From Alisma plantago-aquatica (Eukaryota; Streptophyta; Magnoliopsida; Alismatales; Alismataceae): a stretch of 64,000 nt of DNA. Location: positions 1,332,896,304-1,332,960,303 of the forward strand of contig OY856410.1 in assembly GCA_963693085.1 (NCBI GenBank). Reading direction: 5' to 3'. The notes beneath the pieces are model-generated. The model was not told where the DNA came from. It did no database searches and saw only the letters and a program-made list of their open reading frames with translations. Below, piece by piece: positions 24,245-36,158 of the stretch. The number at the start of each line of letters is the position of its first letter. Position 1 is the first letter of the stretch. Both the position numbers and the translations under genes were made by a program.

Positions 24245-25677
24245 TTTTGTTAATGTTGGAAGTCTGATTGTGATCCTTTTCCTTTCCTCTGCAAATCAGA
24301 TTATAAGGCTAGGTTAGTTGTTGTTCTTTCTACTTTTCTCTACAAATTTTTTTGTTGTTCGTTAAAAGATTTCTACAATTATTACCGATATGCTAACCAT
24401 ATGGAGTATTGAGCCCACATCGACACTTCCATTGAACCTTGTCCCCGTGTCTAGATCTAAAAGACCCATGACAAATGTTCATGCAACTTCGTATGAATCA
24501 ATATTGATATGTTGGTACTTATGATAGTGGTAACTAGATAGATAAATGACTAGTGTATTTGTGATTGAAGGAGGATGTGGATCTTGACATCGACATCTTA
24601 GATGATTTGGCCAAGGTTCTAAGATTTAACATGGTTTGTCATTTGCTTTTCTTCTCTTGATTATATATGTATGTCAGTCTTTATAATAGTATTTTTAAAT
24701 GTGATGTTTTCATTTATTTGTAAGTAAGAAGTTTGATATTAAATGTGTAACCATCTCTTTGAACTCTATCAAATAGATATCACAAGGCTATAAGATAGAA
24801 TTCTTCACAACCAACATATCAAACCCAAGCATCAATGTCCTTCATAAGATGAGGCCCAAATTCTGTCTAGTGCAACTATGATTGTTGCATGATGTACCAT
24901 AAAGAGTGTCTTGTTTGTAATTGTAGATCCAACACATTCTCTTCTTCATGATGGTGCAACAACAAGAACCCAGGTTGTCACCAACTCATCGAATAAAAGG
25001 AGAAGGCAATAAGGATGCTAAAATTGGTTGAGAAAGATACATACTCTTTTGCCAATATGTGTGTAGACCTCACTGACTCATTAATATATGTATATATTTT
25101 TCTTTATACACATTTTGTAATAGGGGCAACCTATATGTCCTCCCCATGTACATTTGATATTTTAGTATAAATGAAAGTAATATTGTTGGAATAATGCACA
25201 TAAATTGGTCTAACTACTATAATTTTGTTACTAAAAGACCTTATATACTAATAAATTACATAATATATTCATAAATGCCACTACATATGTAGATAGATGT
25301 ATAATCTAACCACATATGCATATGTGTAGTAACTATGGATTTTCCGTACACATTAACTACATATAAAATGTAGAAACTTCATCCTTTTGCTACATACTAA
25401 CTACATATACAATTGTAGTTATATTGTTGGCTACAAATTACACCTACATATAATTATGTAAAGACAATATCTAGTTACATTTTAGACTACATATGCATTT
25501 GTAGTGAATGGATTATCTAACTATATATTTGAAAATTGTAATTAAATGCTTTAGCTATACGATCATATACTACAATTTATATATGTAAAGAAAAATGTAG
25601 CTAAAGCCTTTAGCTACAAAATATGGGGTTTTTGCTACATTTTGTTTTTGTAGTTAAAGACCATTTTTCTTGTAGTG
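24245..25677 (-). mobile_element. Remnant of a CACTA-type DNA transposon, one terminus preserved
   Basis: The right edge (25661-25677) reads CACTACAAGAAAAATGG on the minus strand, the typical terminal inverted repeat of plant CACTA (En/Spm) transposons. About 0.5 kb of subterminal sequence before it (25150-25660) is full of short direct and inverted ACTACATATG/CATATGTAGT words, the usual binding-site pattern of these elements. No opposite terminus is found between C and this end, and no transposase is recognisable in 24245-25150, so the other part is missing or displaced by C. The left limit is arbitrary. Confidence 0.6.
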
Positions 25678-25960
25678 ATTGAGAACACTTCTCAAAATCC
25701 TTAACCAGACATGTAAGTCAATTCCATTTATTTTTATCCTTCTGAAGGACTGATTGCAATAATAACATGTTTGTCTTTGTCTACAAAAGAAATTTTGGAA
25801 TTTTTCAAAACATATTTTATTTTTAAGATTTGATAAGTTAAGAATATTAATTAGTCCTTTGATTAATTATTGTTCCCACTATTTTGTTCAAATTGATAAC
25901 TCTCATATATCAATTCAAAAGATTGCAGCGTACAACCTTCTAGTGAGCCAAGATCCAAAA
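25678..25960. other. AT-rich spacer, nothing recognised
   Basis: No open frame of note, no terminal repeats, and no visible match to the rest of the window. Confidence 0.5.
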
Positions 25961-27002
25961 CAATTGGATTATTACCCGACCAACGCCAACGCTCATAACG
26001 AATTATTAAGGTAGGCCGCTTTTGCTATTTTCATCATGTGCAATTCTTGAATAGATGATATGTGTGACTTCTTGTCATAGTCATCTGCATGCCTCTGGTA
26101 CTTAATCTCATGAAGATCACATAGTTAAGCCCGACCCAAAAGCCAACTCGATAACAGTACACCTCGCTTAGCAGGCCCATACTATTACTATCACACTTCT
26201 ACGAGATAGACAGTGCACCACCTTTAGGGTGCCCATAGTTAGTCGATCAAGCTTTACATGTGTGCTGGTAATGGAAATCATATAAGACTTAATATTTAGA
26301 TTGAGAGATTATATATATAAATACATATACAAATCCAATCACCACATACATAGTACATATCATATACATGCTATAACCTCAAATGAGAACATGCAATAAT
26401 TAAAACACACAAGTGGGTGTTATGGACATACTATTGTAATACCTTGGAGCCACAAGGAATTACTACCACTTAAGGTCCACATCATATGAAACTTGTTGTT
26501 GATTTTGTGCTCAAACCAATCTTGGTTGAGCATTTCAACCCTTGAACCAGTCGACCCCCCTCTTGGTCACTCGGTTGGTCTTCTGAAGAAATCGTCTAGT
26601 TCTCAAGTCCAAGTGGTGTCAGGACACCTCCACCCGATTAGTTGGTCCAGTATTTGATTGGTTCATCCTCCTATTGTTTGGCCTCTTCGGTCCTCCAATC
26701 GATCAAGTCATCTCACGAGCCGGTCATCTCTCCTATGTGTAGATCACCACCTCACGTTGAAACTTAAATTAAAACTATCATATTTCTTATTACATTGTAA
26801 AAATGGAAACCTCGAGTTACATTCAAGGGGAAATAGGAAGAAGAGAATTAATTTATATTTGGAAAGAAGAGAGAAGCTCAGTGTGCAGAGCGAGTAATAA
26901 TAGGAATAAATAACCACAACTAAGCACATAGACTTTAGGTTACTGGCCATAATCATGCTAACATCCACCATCAAAACTGATTTTAGGGTGACGCGTGTAA
27001 AT

Positions 27003-27005
<3 letters not shown>

Positions 27006-27043
<38 letters not shown>
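27006..27043. repeat. (TA)n microsatellite
   Basis: About 19 uninterrupted TA units within the leader of A2; A1 has no such expansion at the matching place. Confidence 0.9.
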
Positions 27044-27047
<4 letters not shown>

Positions 27048-27165
27048 CGAGTCATTTTAGAATTTAATTAGATATGCACATTAACCAATTTTATATTCAC
27101 ATTGTATGCAATAAAATAAATATGATCATATCGATTTAAACCTCAGATACACTATAAATTGATGT

Positions 27166-27178
27166 GGCTCTGATACCA
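27166..27178 (-). promoter_or_regulatory. Primer-binding site, tRNA-iMet, element A2
   Basis: Minus-strand TGGTATCAGAGCC, one base from the LTR edge at 27180. Confidence 0.88.
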
Positions 27179-27179
27179 C

Positions 27180-29304
27180 TGTAGGGAAATCAGGTGCATA
27201 TATATGCAGCGGATACAAAAAAAAGCCAATACCCATTTTCCAAAACTACAATATCGCATCAACAACAATGTATATAGCAATGAAGGTTTGCAAAGTTATA
27301 CCTAATCATGGATCAAGTCCAGTAACATTACCCCTACAGTAACATCGTGCTTCTTCTTTAGGAAGCATCATACTCCTTCAGTAGCAGCACTCATACATTC
27401 GTCATGAATGGCCTCCTGATCTAGTACCCACAGACGGCGGTTAACAAAGTTCTCATAGTAGAAGAAGTCTCCCACCTCTAGAGAAGTCCACATAGACCAC
27501 CAAGAACTCCACAATGCACTACTAGAGCCAATGGGAAGGAGTTGCCCCTTTTAAATGTCAACCTGCTAGAGTTGATACACTGATCCATAATTGTCTATCC
27601 CTTGCTATCCCTCCCTTTATCGGGTAGGACTTGATTGGGTTATCTATTGGTTACTACAACCAGAGAGGACAAAACAAATTCATGTCTACGAAGTCCCCAG
27701 TGCTACTTTGTTTATAGGAGAGGTGGGGTCAGGGTTCCCAATCATTGTGGGCGTCGAAAAGGTCGAATTCATAGATTTTCTAGAACCTATACAAGGAGAA
27801 TCAATCGGTTCGCACACCCAATTGGTTGGTTTGTACACAAGTAGATCAATTCGCTAAGTGAATCGGTTGGCTCGTGCAGTTTCTTATTTGGAATCAAATT
27901 GGTAATCAATGTACGATTAATGCACAACATGGCATCAGCACAAATCCTTGACAAATCAAATTGGCAACTGAACCGGTCAGTTGGGATATGAGAACCGATC
28001 GGTCCACTATGTGGACCGACCGTCTCACTCCCTAGTTCAGCCATTGATCAACCAATGTTGATTCCAATTAATCTAACACTCCAACTGATCGCTTCAACAC
28101 TTGAACTGGTATATTGAGATCTAGTCAGTCAATTTTGAGCCTCTGTTATTTAATTAAATACCTAAACACCTTTAGTAATCAAATTAAACATCATTCATGA
28201 GTATACTTCTTTAATCCCAGTGCATTCATATGTGTGTGACCCTACGAGTCCAAAAATACGTTGGTAGTTAATGTCCATAAAAAACTTATGACATTACAAG
28301 CAAAGATCAATGTCTACCAACACATCATTGCTACCCATGTAATTTTGAATGTTAGAGAACAACTTCAACCTAGAATCTATGATTAGTGTTACCATGATCG
28401 TATAGCTCCCTTGTCTATGATATCTAGATTGAAATTGAGGCATGGAATCGTCATCCTCTCAACATTTAATTCATGTTCCTTGAACTCGAGAAAACTATTT
28501 GAGATGCATGTGAGTTCACATATCACATATTGAATCACATGAGTACATTCGTACATTTCTCAGTCTCACTTATCAAGAGGCCATGGATATCAATCTCCTA
28601 TAGAAGGGACAAATCCCATCTACATCATGTGTTATAGTGCACCCGAGCACCATCTTTATGGCAACCATTATTTAGGATCATTGTGGATGATGTCAAAGTA
28701 CATGAACGACATGTGATGAATCTAGTAACTTCAAGTCTAATAACCAAAATCACCACTTATCATTATGAAAGATGATTCTGGCTAGCATTCTTTGGTCTCT
28801 ATGTATCACTCTCATGGTGGGTCTGTTTGATACACTATTCTCTAACATGTACTTGTGTTCTTGACTTGATATCACATCTCATGACTAATGACACTTTGTC
28901 ACTAGTCAACACACACTCTAGTCTTATGTATTATTGTTGTCTATTTTTCTTCCACAGTAATATCTGACTAGGGACATAACAAGAATGTATGTACTCATAA
29001 CATTCGTATGATCACACTGTTCAAGTCATGTACTTGAATACATACAACATCGAGTAACATCATTCTTTAGAAATCTACTATGTATGTACTCATAACATTC
29101 GTATAATCACATTGTTCAAGTCATGTACTTGAATACATACAACATCAAGTAACCTCATTCTTTAGAAATCTACTATTTATGTGTCATCATCTCGTGACTG
29201 AGACAAACAAAATAGGTGGAATTACCTTCATAATTATCAAATCAGGTAATTAATGGCAGACTGCAATCATCATATGATTGGCTCTCTGGGAATACATACC
29301 AACA
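27180..29304 (-). repeat. LTR of A2
   Basis: On the plus strand it runs from TGTAGGG to CCAACA, about 2.1 kb. A TATA-like CTATAAA lies at 27711-27717 (minus). A degenerate form of the AACCGATCGGTT array is at about 27795-28105. A 96-bp segment is duplicated in tandem near the outer end (28987-29178). Confidence 0.7.
28987..29178. repeat. 96-bp tandem duplication in A2 LTR
   Basis: Two consecutive units with a period of 96 bp and few differences. A1 has a single unit here, so the duplication arose after the copies separated. Confidence 0.85.
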
Positions 29305-32300
29305 CCCTATTTAACATATCCCCAACATCTTGGAACAAGCAGCCAAGGCAAAAAATGAAGCTAGATGTTGATATTGGATTACCAAACTTGAACCCAAGAT
29401 TGCATGTTATAGGTTCTTGTTACTCCCCATCCCATTCAATTTGTCTTATCCTTGTCTAATGAGTGGCAGAATGACACTAATACTTGAACTTGGGATGCAT
29501 GTGTGATATAATGAGTTCTCAAAAGGCCAACTCATCCTATCACAATATTTAGATAAATTTAGTTTCAGTACCATATAGTTTCCACCCCCCTTTTTTATGC
29601 ATTGAATAAACAACTAGTTGGGTGAATATGATGTTATCTATCATTTTTCTCACTAGAAATAAAAAATCTTGATTGGTATTGTAATACCCATTCTGGCATG
29701 AGCAACTTTCATCATTCTAGAATGATCTTGGGTATTAATTTGGCACTGACATTATTCAACAAAATGGGCCTCAAACAAAAGCTTGTTGAATTACATGGTC
29801 TTGGTACTAAGACATTGTTGATTGATCTATTCATTGAGGGAGTGTCTCTCTATTAAATATTGTTGTAATAATCTCTTCAAAAGATTTCCCTATTGTGTCA
29901 CAGTGCTCATGAAACATTCATCTATGCCATTAGGGTAGGCCCCTTTGATGGTTCCAAATTCAGCAAGAGACCTAATTTTTCACAATAATCCCACCTCCTT
30001 TGTTGTGACATACCTTGTCTCTTGACTAGTTGATATTTTCTATAAGAAACATTCTACATGGTGAACAATATTCAATAAATAACTTTAAAAATATTGGGGA
30101 AGTAAAACTTTTATCAATGCTCAATCATGCACCATCCTCCATTGCAATCTTCTATTCCTAGTTATTGTGTTCCTTCTTTTCTTTGTCCACACAAATTTTT
30201 GAAAGAATTTGTATTGGTGTCTTCTTGTGTCATCCACAAACAACATATGCACTATCTACCCGTATTCATTCTTGCCCACACAACAATGAGTCAATGTACT
30301 CTCTATACTGAGTGGATCAAATCTCTGCATGCTCCTTCATTATCCTTCATAGTTAGTCTATTCTATATTCTTTTTTTTCTTCTTCATGCATCCCATTTTA
30401 GGGACTCCTTTTTGAACTTATCTGAGGTATATGCATACATGCAATGTGTGTCCCAGACACCTCAGAGGAAGGGATGGAATGTCACATCTTGTCTCCCTAC
30501 ATTCCTAATGTAGAAGATCATTTTCTTATTCTTGTATTTGGGTTGTAATGAGATTAGAAGCGGGGCATAGACAAAATTAATGTGGGGGAGTACTTCCATT
30601 GTCGCATTGGGTAGGCACCAAGATCAAAGTTGTTCCCTACCTCTTGACCGTGTCTTATGTACATAATTTCTTTCTTGAAAGACATTGAATGATATCTAAG
30701 TCAAAATCGTAGTATGTATCCAAATAAGATTATGGTAGTTGTCTTATCATAACACTTGCTAATGTACTCTAACTACTACTATTATAGTTGTCTTTTCCAA
30801 AGTAGATTCATATATCAATATATCAAATAAAAACTATTGTGTCACACCATATTTTGTCTATAATTTTCAAACTAGACGTGACAAGTAATTATACCATATT
30901 TTGTATAGGTAAAGATAAGGAATGCATGTGAATGGTCTAGTGATGAGATATACTATGTTGACCAAAACAATGTAAGGGTATCATTTTACAATTTAGTAAA
31001 GTGTGAGAAACCTCAATGTTCCATTTAGTGATAATATTTTCTACATAGAAGGAACGGGACATGAAAAGTGGGTCTCAAAGTGAACAACATAAATATAGTG
31101 TAAGATATGAGATCCATCCAAGAAAGCAATTATTTACAAAAAACTTTGTTTCTAATCTCAATTTTATTCACACAATTCCTTCTAATATCATTATAATATG
31201 CATTTCCATAGTTACATTGACAAATATATTCATCAACCTTGCCTATATCAAGCTTTACTCTATTCTAAGAGTTTTCTACAAGTTCTTTCTTGTTGGGTCA
31301 ATGGAACTATAACAACATAAATCCAAAATTCATTCTTATAATAGATACTTCACCACAGATATCTAACCTACATATAACGCTAACCCTTAATCTAAGTTCA
31401 TAAAAAAGATCCTTTAATTGTTTTTTTTTAATTTTAGTAGTGGCGGTCATCTACTTGCTAAGGTATGGATGGAATTCGTTCTGACTAAAATTCAAGAACC
31501 AAATGGGCTAAACTCATTAACATATGTAAGGATCATGATAAAAAATACTAACATAGTTTGTATGACATATATATGAGTAAAATCTAAGATTATTATTTAC
31601 ATACACCACATAAGTCTTGTAAATGTAATTCCATGGCTATTGGGATACGTTATTTGACATTGATACACTAGTGGTATTTTGTCATTCTTACCTTGAAAAA
31701 AAATGAACAAATGGTTTTTTAAAATTTGACATATATTTTTCCATGAGTAAATTAGTGATGAGGATACATATGAATGTTAAAAACACATACTCTTTAGGTT
31801 ATTCGTATATTGTGAGTTAGGTGGACACAAGGAAATGGTCAAATCATTATGTTGGATCAAGTGGTGGCTTATTTTAGTGGTATCCTTATAGGATTACAAT
31901 AACACATGGCACACAATGATATATGTAATAATAAAGCAGCAAAGTGCACTCATTGGTTGTCATCTCTTTCCAACAAAGGGTGTTTCTATCCTACATACAA
32001 GATCAACTTCATTCTTACTGTAATTAAAGTGGTTATTTTACCCATGTAAAATAGAGACTGGAGGATACACAATTGTATTATTAGTTCTACTGGAATGAGA
32101 GATAATAAAAATATTCCTGCAAATTATGTAAAATCATTAGTAACCTTGTCATTATGCATGCATAAAAAGGTTCAAACAATATACTAAAAAATTATGCTTA
32201 CCCACATACAAGGCATACATAGTAGACAAAATGTATGAATGAGGAAATACTACCACATCCCTTGTTTTCCAATAAGGCATAGTTAAACCTATACCCTATT

Positions 32301-32581
32301 GATGGGCGACCTTCTAAGAACCTTAGAGAAAACCAATTACTGATTATTCATAAAACTATTTTATGTCAAATAAAAAGTAATGTTGGAAAATTTTCAAGTT
32401 TATTGTACAAAAATTTGTTAAAATATCTTAGGTAGCGTGTAGTTATTGAGGAAACATGGAAATCACCTCACATGTTGTTAAGAACAAAAGTAGTCAAATA
32501 GATAGAACATATGCATAAATCCAAAGTGTAAATCATTATACATTCAACGTATTACATGTTTCATACAAACCACAAAGTACA
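29305..32581. other. Intergenic AT-rich DNA, no gene recognised
   Basis: The region from the outer edge of A2 to the retroposon beside the P450. Open frames reach at most 128 codons (30127-30513) and show no domain I recognise. No LTR or terminal repeat pair is seen. Confidence 0.5.
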
Positions 32582-32780
32582 TTTTTATGCTTAACTTTTT
32601 TTTTAAAATTTTTTTTTGATGACCCAGGAGCGCCGTTGGGCTGCGCCTGATGCCTACCTGGGGGGGCCCGAATAGCATGCAAACCCGGGAACCCGGTTAA
32701 ACCAGATCAGAGGTCGGCTGACCTGACACGCTCAATTCATTTCTGAGAGTGTTACAACTTCGGTTTTTTTATGCTTAACT
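32582..32780 (-). mobile_element. SINE-like retroposon with 15-bp target duplication
   Basis: A GC-rich body of about 150 bp (32618-32765) stands out in AT-rich DNA. On the minus strand it begins AACCGAAGTTGTAAC and ends in an A-rich tail (32617-32597). It is flanked by perfect 15-bp direct repeats TTTTTATGCTTAACT at 32582-32596 and 32766-32780. A poly-A tail plus a target duplication of this length are hallmarks of LINE-machinery retrotransposition. I do not see convincing tRNA A and B boxes, so the SINE family is unknown. It lies 118-316 bp beyond the P450 stop, in the same sense, probably in or next to its 3' UTR. Confidence 0.75.
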
Positions 32781-32897
32781 GTTAATACAAATATAATACA
32801 TTTGTAATTATAAGGCACAATAGAGAATAAAACTAGGAATATCATAGTGCTTCAAGTGATAATAGATAGTTGGTGACACAAATATTTCACTTCATAG

Positions 32898-35800
32898 CTA
32901 GGCATAAAGGTGATGTGGTAGACGAGGTGTCACAATGACTTCAAGTGGCTTCTTCCTTGACAAAATTAATCCAAAGACCTCTTCCATGTCCAAGTCATTG
33001 GGTTTTAATCCATGAGCAAGCTTCCAGTCGAAACCATGTAGCAAATTGGCTATGGTTATTTGGACCACTTTCAATCCAAGATTTAGTCCAGGACATATTC
33101 TTCTCCCAGCACCAAAAGGCAATAGCTCAAAATTCTTTCCTTTCACATCTATTGTATTACTAATGAATCTTTTGGGTTTAAATTCTGATGGTGATTTCCA
33201 ACTACTAGGATCCCTACCAATTGCCCATACATTGATAAGTGCTTCAGTTTTTCCTAAAATGTCATAACCATCGACAGTGCAATCATCTCTAGTTGCATGA
33301 GGTAGAAGTGGTATTATAGGATGCATTCTCATTCCTTCTTTCACTATTGCTTGAATATGTGTGAGTTGTGGTATATCATTCTCCTCAACCCATTTTTCTT
33401 TACCAATGAGGAAGTCTAACTCTTTAGTAGCATCATTAAAGTGCTCAGGATTCTTTAGAAGCTCAGACATTGTCCATTCCAATGTCAAAGTTGTGGTATC
33501 AGTAGATCCAGTAATAAATTCCTACAATAGACATTAGAAAATAATTCATAATTATCATGTAATGCAAGGATGTATGTTGTGCTAAAGGAAATGTAAGATT
33601 TTGTCATCTATCAATATTCATGTGTATGTGAAACGCCATCGTGAAGAAATTTCACCACAGATTTGTTTTTTTATTGAATGGACGGGATACTTTTTAGTCT
33701 ACCAATTATATAATAAAGACACAAAAAATTATTGCACCCAAAAAAATTACTTTGTGGTTACAATGTCACAGATTTCATACTTTCGTAATGATTGTCTATT
33801 CAAAATTGTTTAGTGAATGCAACATGTTCGGATCGAAAGTTCTCTCTTATTCATTTACATTTAAATGTTTCTCCCTCCTTTTAGATCGCATAATAATACA
33901 CATAGAAAGGACTGAATTACTTTGACAAACATCACGCTTTTACTCTACGGTCAATGTCTTGAAGTTATGTTACAAAAATGTCATTTTACACGTTCAATCC
34001 ATCCTTTTCATACGCTTGATAAAGAAACAAACTTTCATTTCACCGTTGTATGATACGATATATATTCTTAGATGTCTTGTATATTTTTTTTATTCAGAAA
34101 TTGTTTAAATTAAAAATATAAGGTGATATTATCCACATAGTAAAACAATTTGATGTGGGACAAAGAAATGCAAAAATAAATAAATTAAAACACTACACTT
34201 ATATTGCACTTACCGTACAACGATGGACCTGCCTATACCATATTTAGAAAGGTCTATTGGCATTACAAGGAATATGAACTATTAAAAATATGCATACTAG
34301 ATTTTAAATCTTCAGTCTACATTGCACTATTTAAAGATCAATTTTGCGGATGTTATTAATGAAATAACTTCATATTCAAAGTGTTTAAATGTATTTGAAT
34401 TTATAGAGAGTAGATCAACATATATAGACATCATATTTTAGTGTGTATCTATTCCATTTCGTATTTTTAATGTTTTAAAGGGTACATTGAATTTTACCAC
34501 AATTATGATTATTAAGATTAGCATGTACTTATAAATTTTGAACTGAGATTATTGATACCACTATATCACATTCTATAAATATGTATCTTTTCCGGAAGTA
34601 CATTAAACACTTTTATAGGGAATTTCTCGAAGCTTTTTTTAGGCATGCCAGCTACTACGTGGGGTCCCTTTCTAACTTCACAAATACATTCTTCTATATG
34701 AATTGCTTGTATATATTCAAAGCTATGATCCAACTAGGTCTTAAAAAGATTAGTAGAAACACGTTAGGGACCTTATGCGGCACACTAACCACAAACTAAT
34801 GAGGTGTGGGGATTAGAAATGATGGTTATCTAGACGATAAATGAGTATTTTGTGCTATTATATGTGTGCCACAAAATATTGTACAACATTCTTGATCTGC
34901 AGTGTTTTCATATCTACATTTCTCCATGTATTATTACAAAATCGTTTGTCTATATATATCAGGTCATGAGTATCACAGCTTTATATGTAATAATATCTGT
35001 TGATCATGAATTTATAATAATTATTTTGTGAGCAGATCCATGTAATTAATAATATATGTACTCTATGCAGATAACACAACATTTCAAACAAAATATTCAA
35101 ATTGAAAACGGGATAATAATCTTACGGAGATGAAACCCTTAATATTTTGCCTTTGGAGTTTGACTTCCAATTTGGAGTCGTCCGACAGCTGCAAGAACAC
35201 GTCCACAGCGTCTTTTGCCACCCAATCCTTACCCTCGAGCCGCCGCCTCTCGTTGTGTATGTCAATCTCGCGCTCAAAAAGGGCATCCAGCTTCGTGTTC
35301 AGTGCGTTCATTCTCTTCGTGTACCCCTGCAGATCAAAAGCGGCGAGCCACGGAATACGGTCACCGATGTTGAGTGCTCCGGCTAGCACGAACAGCTCCT
35401 GAATCGAACTTCTCATCTCTTGTGTAGAAGTTAAGCATTCTGATACAGACTTCCCAAACAGAATGCGGAATATGACATGAAGGCTAGCAGTGAACAGATG
35501 GTCCCGCAGGTTGACGGGCTTGCCAGCGGAAGCATAGAGACGGCGGATGAGCGACTTGCGCTCATCTGCTCGAATGGGCTCGTACGCCGCGATCCGGCTG
35601 GCGGAGAGGAGCTCGGCGGCGTAGATCCTCCGCGCCTGGCGCCAGTATGGGCCGTAGAACGACCAGGTCATATTCGTCCAATTGTAACCGGTCAGCTTGC
35701 CGGCGGCCTGCCTGGGACGGTTGGCGAAGTCGAGATCGTGGTCTTGTAGGAACTTCTTAGCCATGCCGTCGGAGGACGCAACCACAACGGGGACGGAGCC

Positions 35801-36031
35801 GAAGCGGAGATGCATGATGGGGCCGTACTTTTGGGAGAGATCCTGAAGGGTGCGGTGCGGGTGAGTGCCCATCTGGAGGAGGTTCCCCACTATCGGCCAT
35901 GGCTTTGGACCCGGTGGAAGATTGAGCTTCTTACTACGGCTTTTGCAAGTGTGGAGGAATAGGGTGATCATGCCAAGGACTAGCAGCACTGCTGAGTAAT
36001 ATATCTCCCATGACCATTTTCGGGGATCCAT
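32898..36031 (-). CDS. Cytochrome P450, CYP71 clan, CYP92-like; two exons (36031-35126, 33521-32898)
   Basis: A haem-thiolate monooxygenase anchored in the ER membrane that would use electrons from NADPH-P450 reductase. The joined exons encode 509 residues, the usual family length. In order: N-terminal membrane anchor (about 11-27); proline-rich hinge LPPGPKPWPIVGN (38-50); C-helix WRQAR (W130, R134); I-helix GSTDTT (307-312); ExxR with E364 and R367; FKPKRF (416-421); haem loop FGAGRRICPG (438-447) with C445 as haem ligand. The donor is GTAAGA after 35126 and the acceptor TTGTAG before 33521, phase 0, the typical single intron position of A-type P450s. The sequence IPWLAAFDLQGYTKRM and the ending MEEVFGL...PRLPHHLY resemble CYP92 proteins, a group that includes homoterpene-forming and flavonoid-type enzymes. 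The substrate cannot be read from sequence. No stops or frameshifts are seen. Confidence 0.93.
33522..35125 (-). other. P450 intron, 1604 bp, phase 0
   Basis: Minus-strand GTAAGATT at the donor and CTATTGTAG at the acceptor. The interior is AT-rich with no open frame of note and no recognised transposon. It is long for this family, whose intron is often only some hundreds of bases. Confidence 0.85.
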
Positions 36032-36124
36032 CCGCCTTACTCTCGCTTGAATTCTCAGAGTATGCGATATGTTTGTCGATGATGCTCGGTATATATGAGA
36101 TGGTCGAGTAGACTAGTAGGGTGG

Positions 36125-36133
36125 TATATATAG
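36125..36133 (-). promoter_or_regulatory. Probable TATA box of the P450 gene
   Basis: Minus-strand CTATATATAC, 94 bases upstream of the ATG, which would give a leader of about 60 bases. A weaker TATA-like stretch is at about 36090-36097. The start codon at 36031 sits in GGCGGATGG, a good plant context. A (GT)n run lies just upstream at about 36147-36158. Confidence 0.6.
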
Positions 36134-36158
36134 TTGTCACTGGAGTGTGTGTGTGTGT

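Larger units (their letters stand above)
25961..29304 (-). mobile_element. LTR retrotransposon A2, second copy of the A family, minus strand
   Basis: Collinear with 1-3503: leader (about 25961-27165), tRNA-Met PBS (27166-27178) and LTR (27180-29304). It is diverged from A1 by many substitutions and indels, so the two are independent insertions of an old family. The left limit is where visible similarity to A1 begins, and A1 itself is cut by the window edge. No coding domains. No paired LTR is seen to its left, so the element is incomplete. Confidence 0.7.

Noticed and set aside
30127..30513. 128-codon plus-strand frame that might be a copia integrase tail (QRKGWNVTSC-like ending)
   Set aside because: Only a handful of residues resemble copia, and no flanking motif or LTR supports it.
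33861..33960. Possible Stowaway MITE in the P450 intron (CTCCCTCC start)
   Set aside because: No matching inverted terminus or TA duplication was found in the intron.
35130..35749. Plus-strand open frames opposite P450 exon 1
   Set aside because: They are antisense shadows of the GC-rich coding exon.
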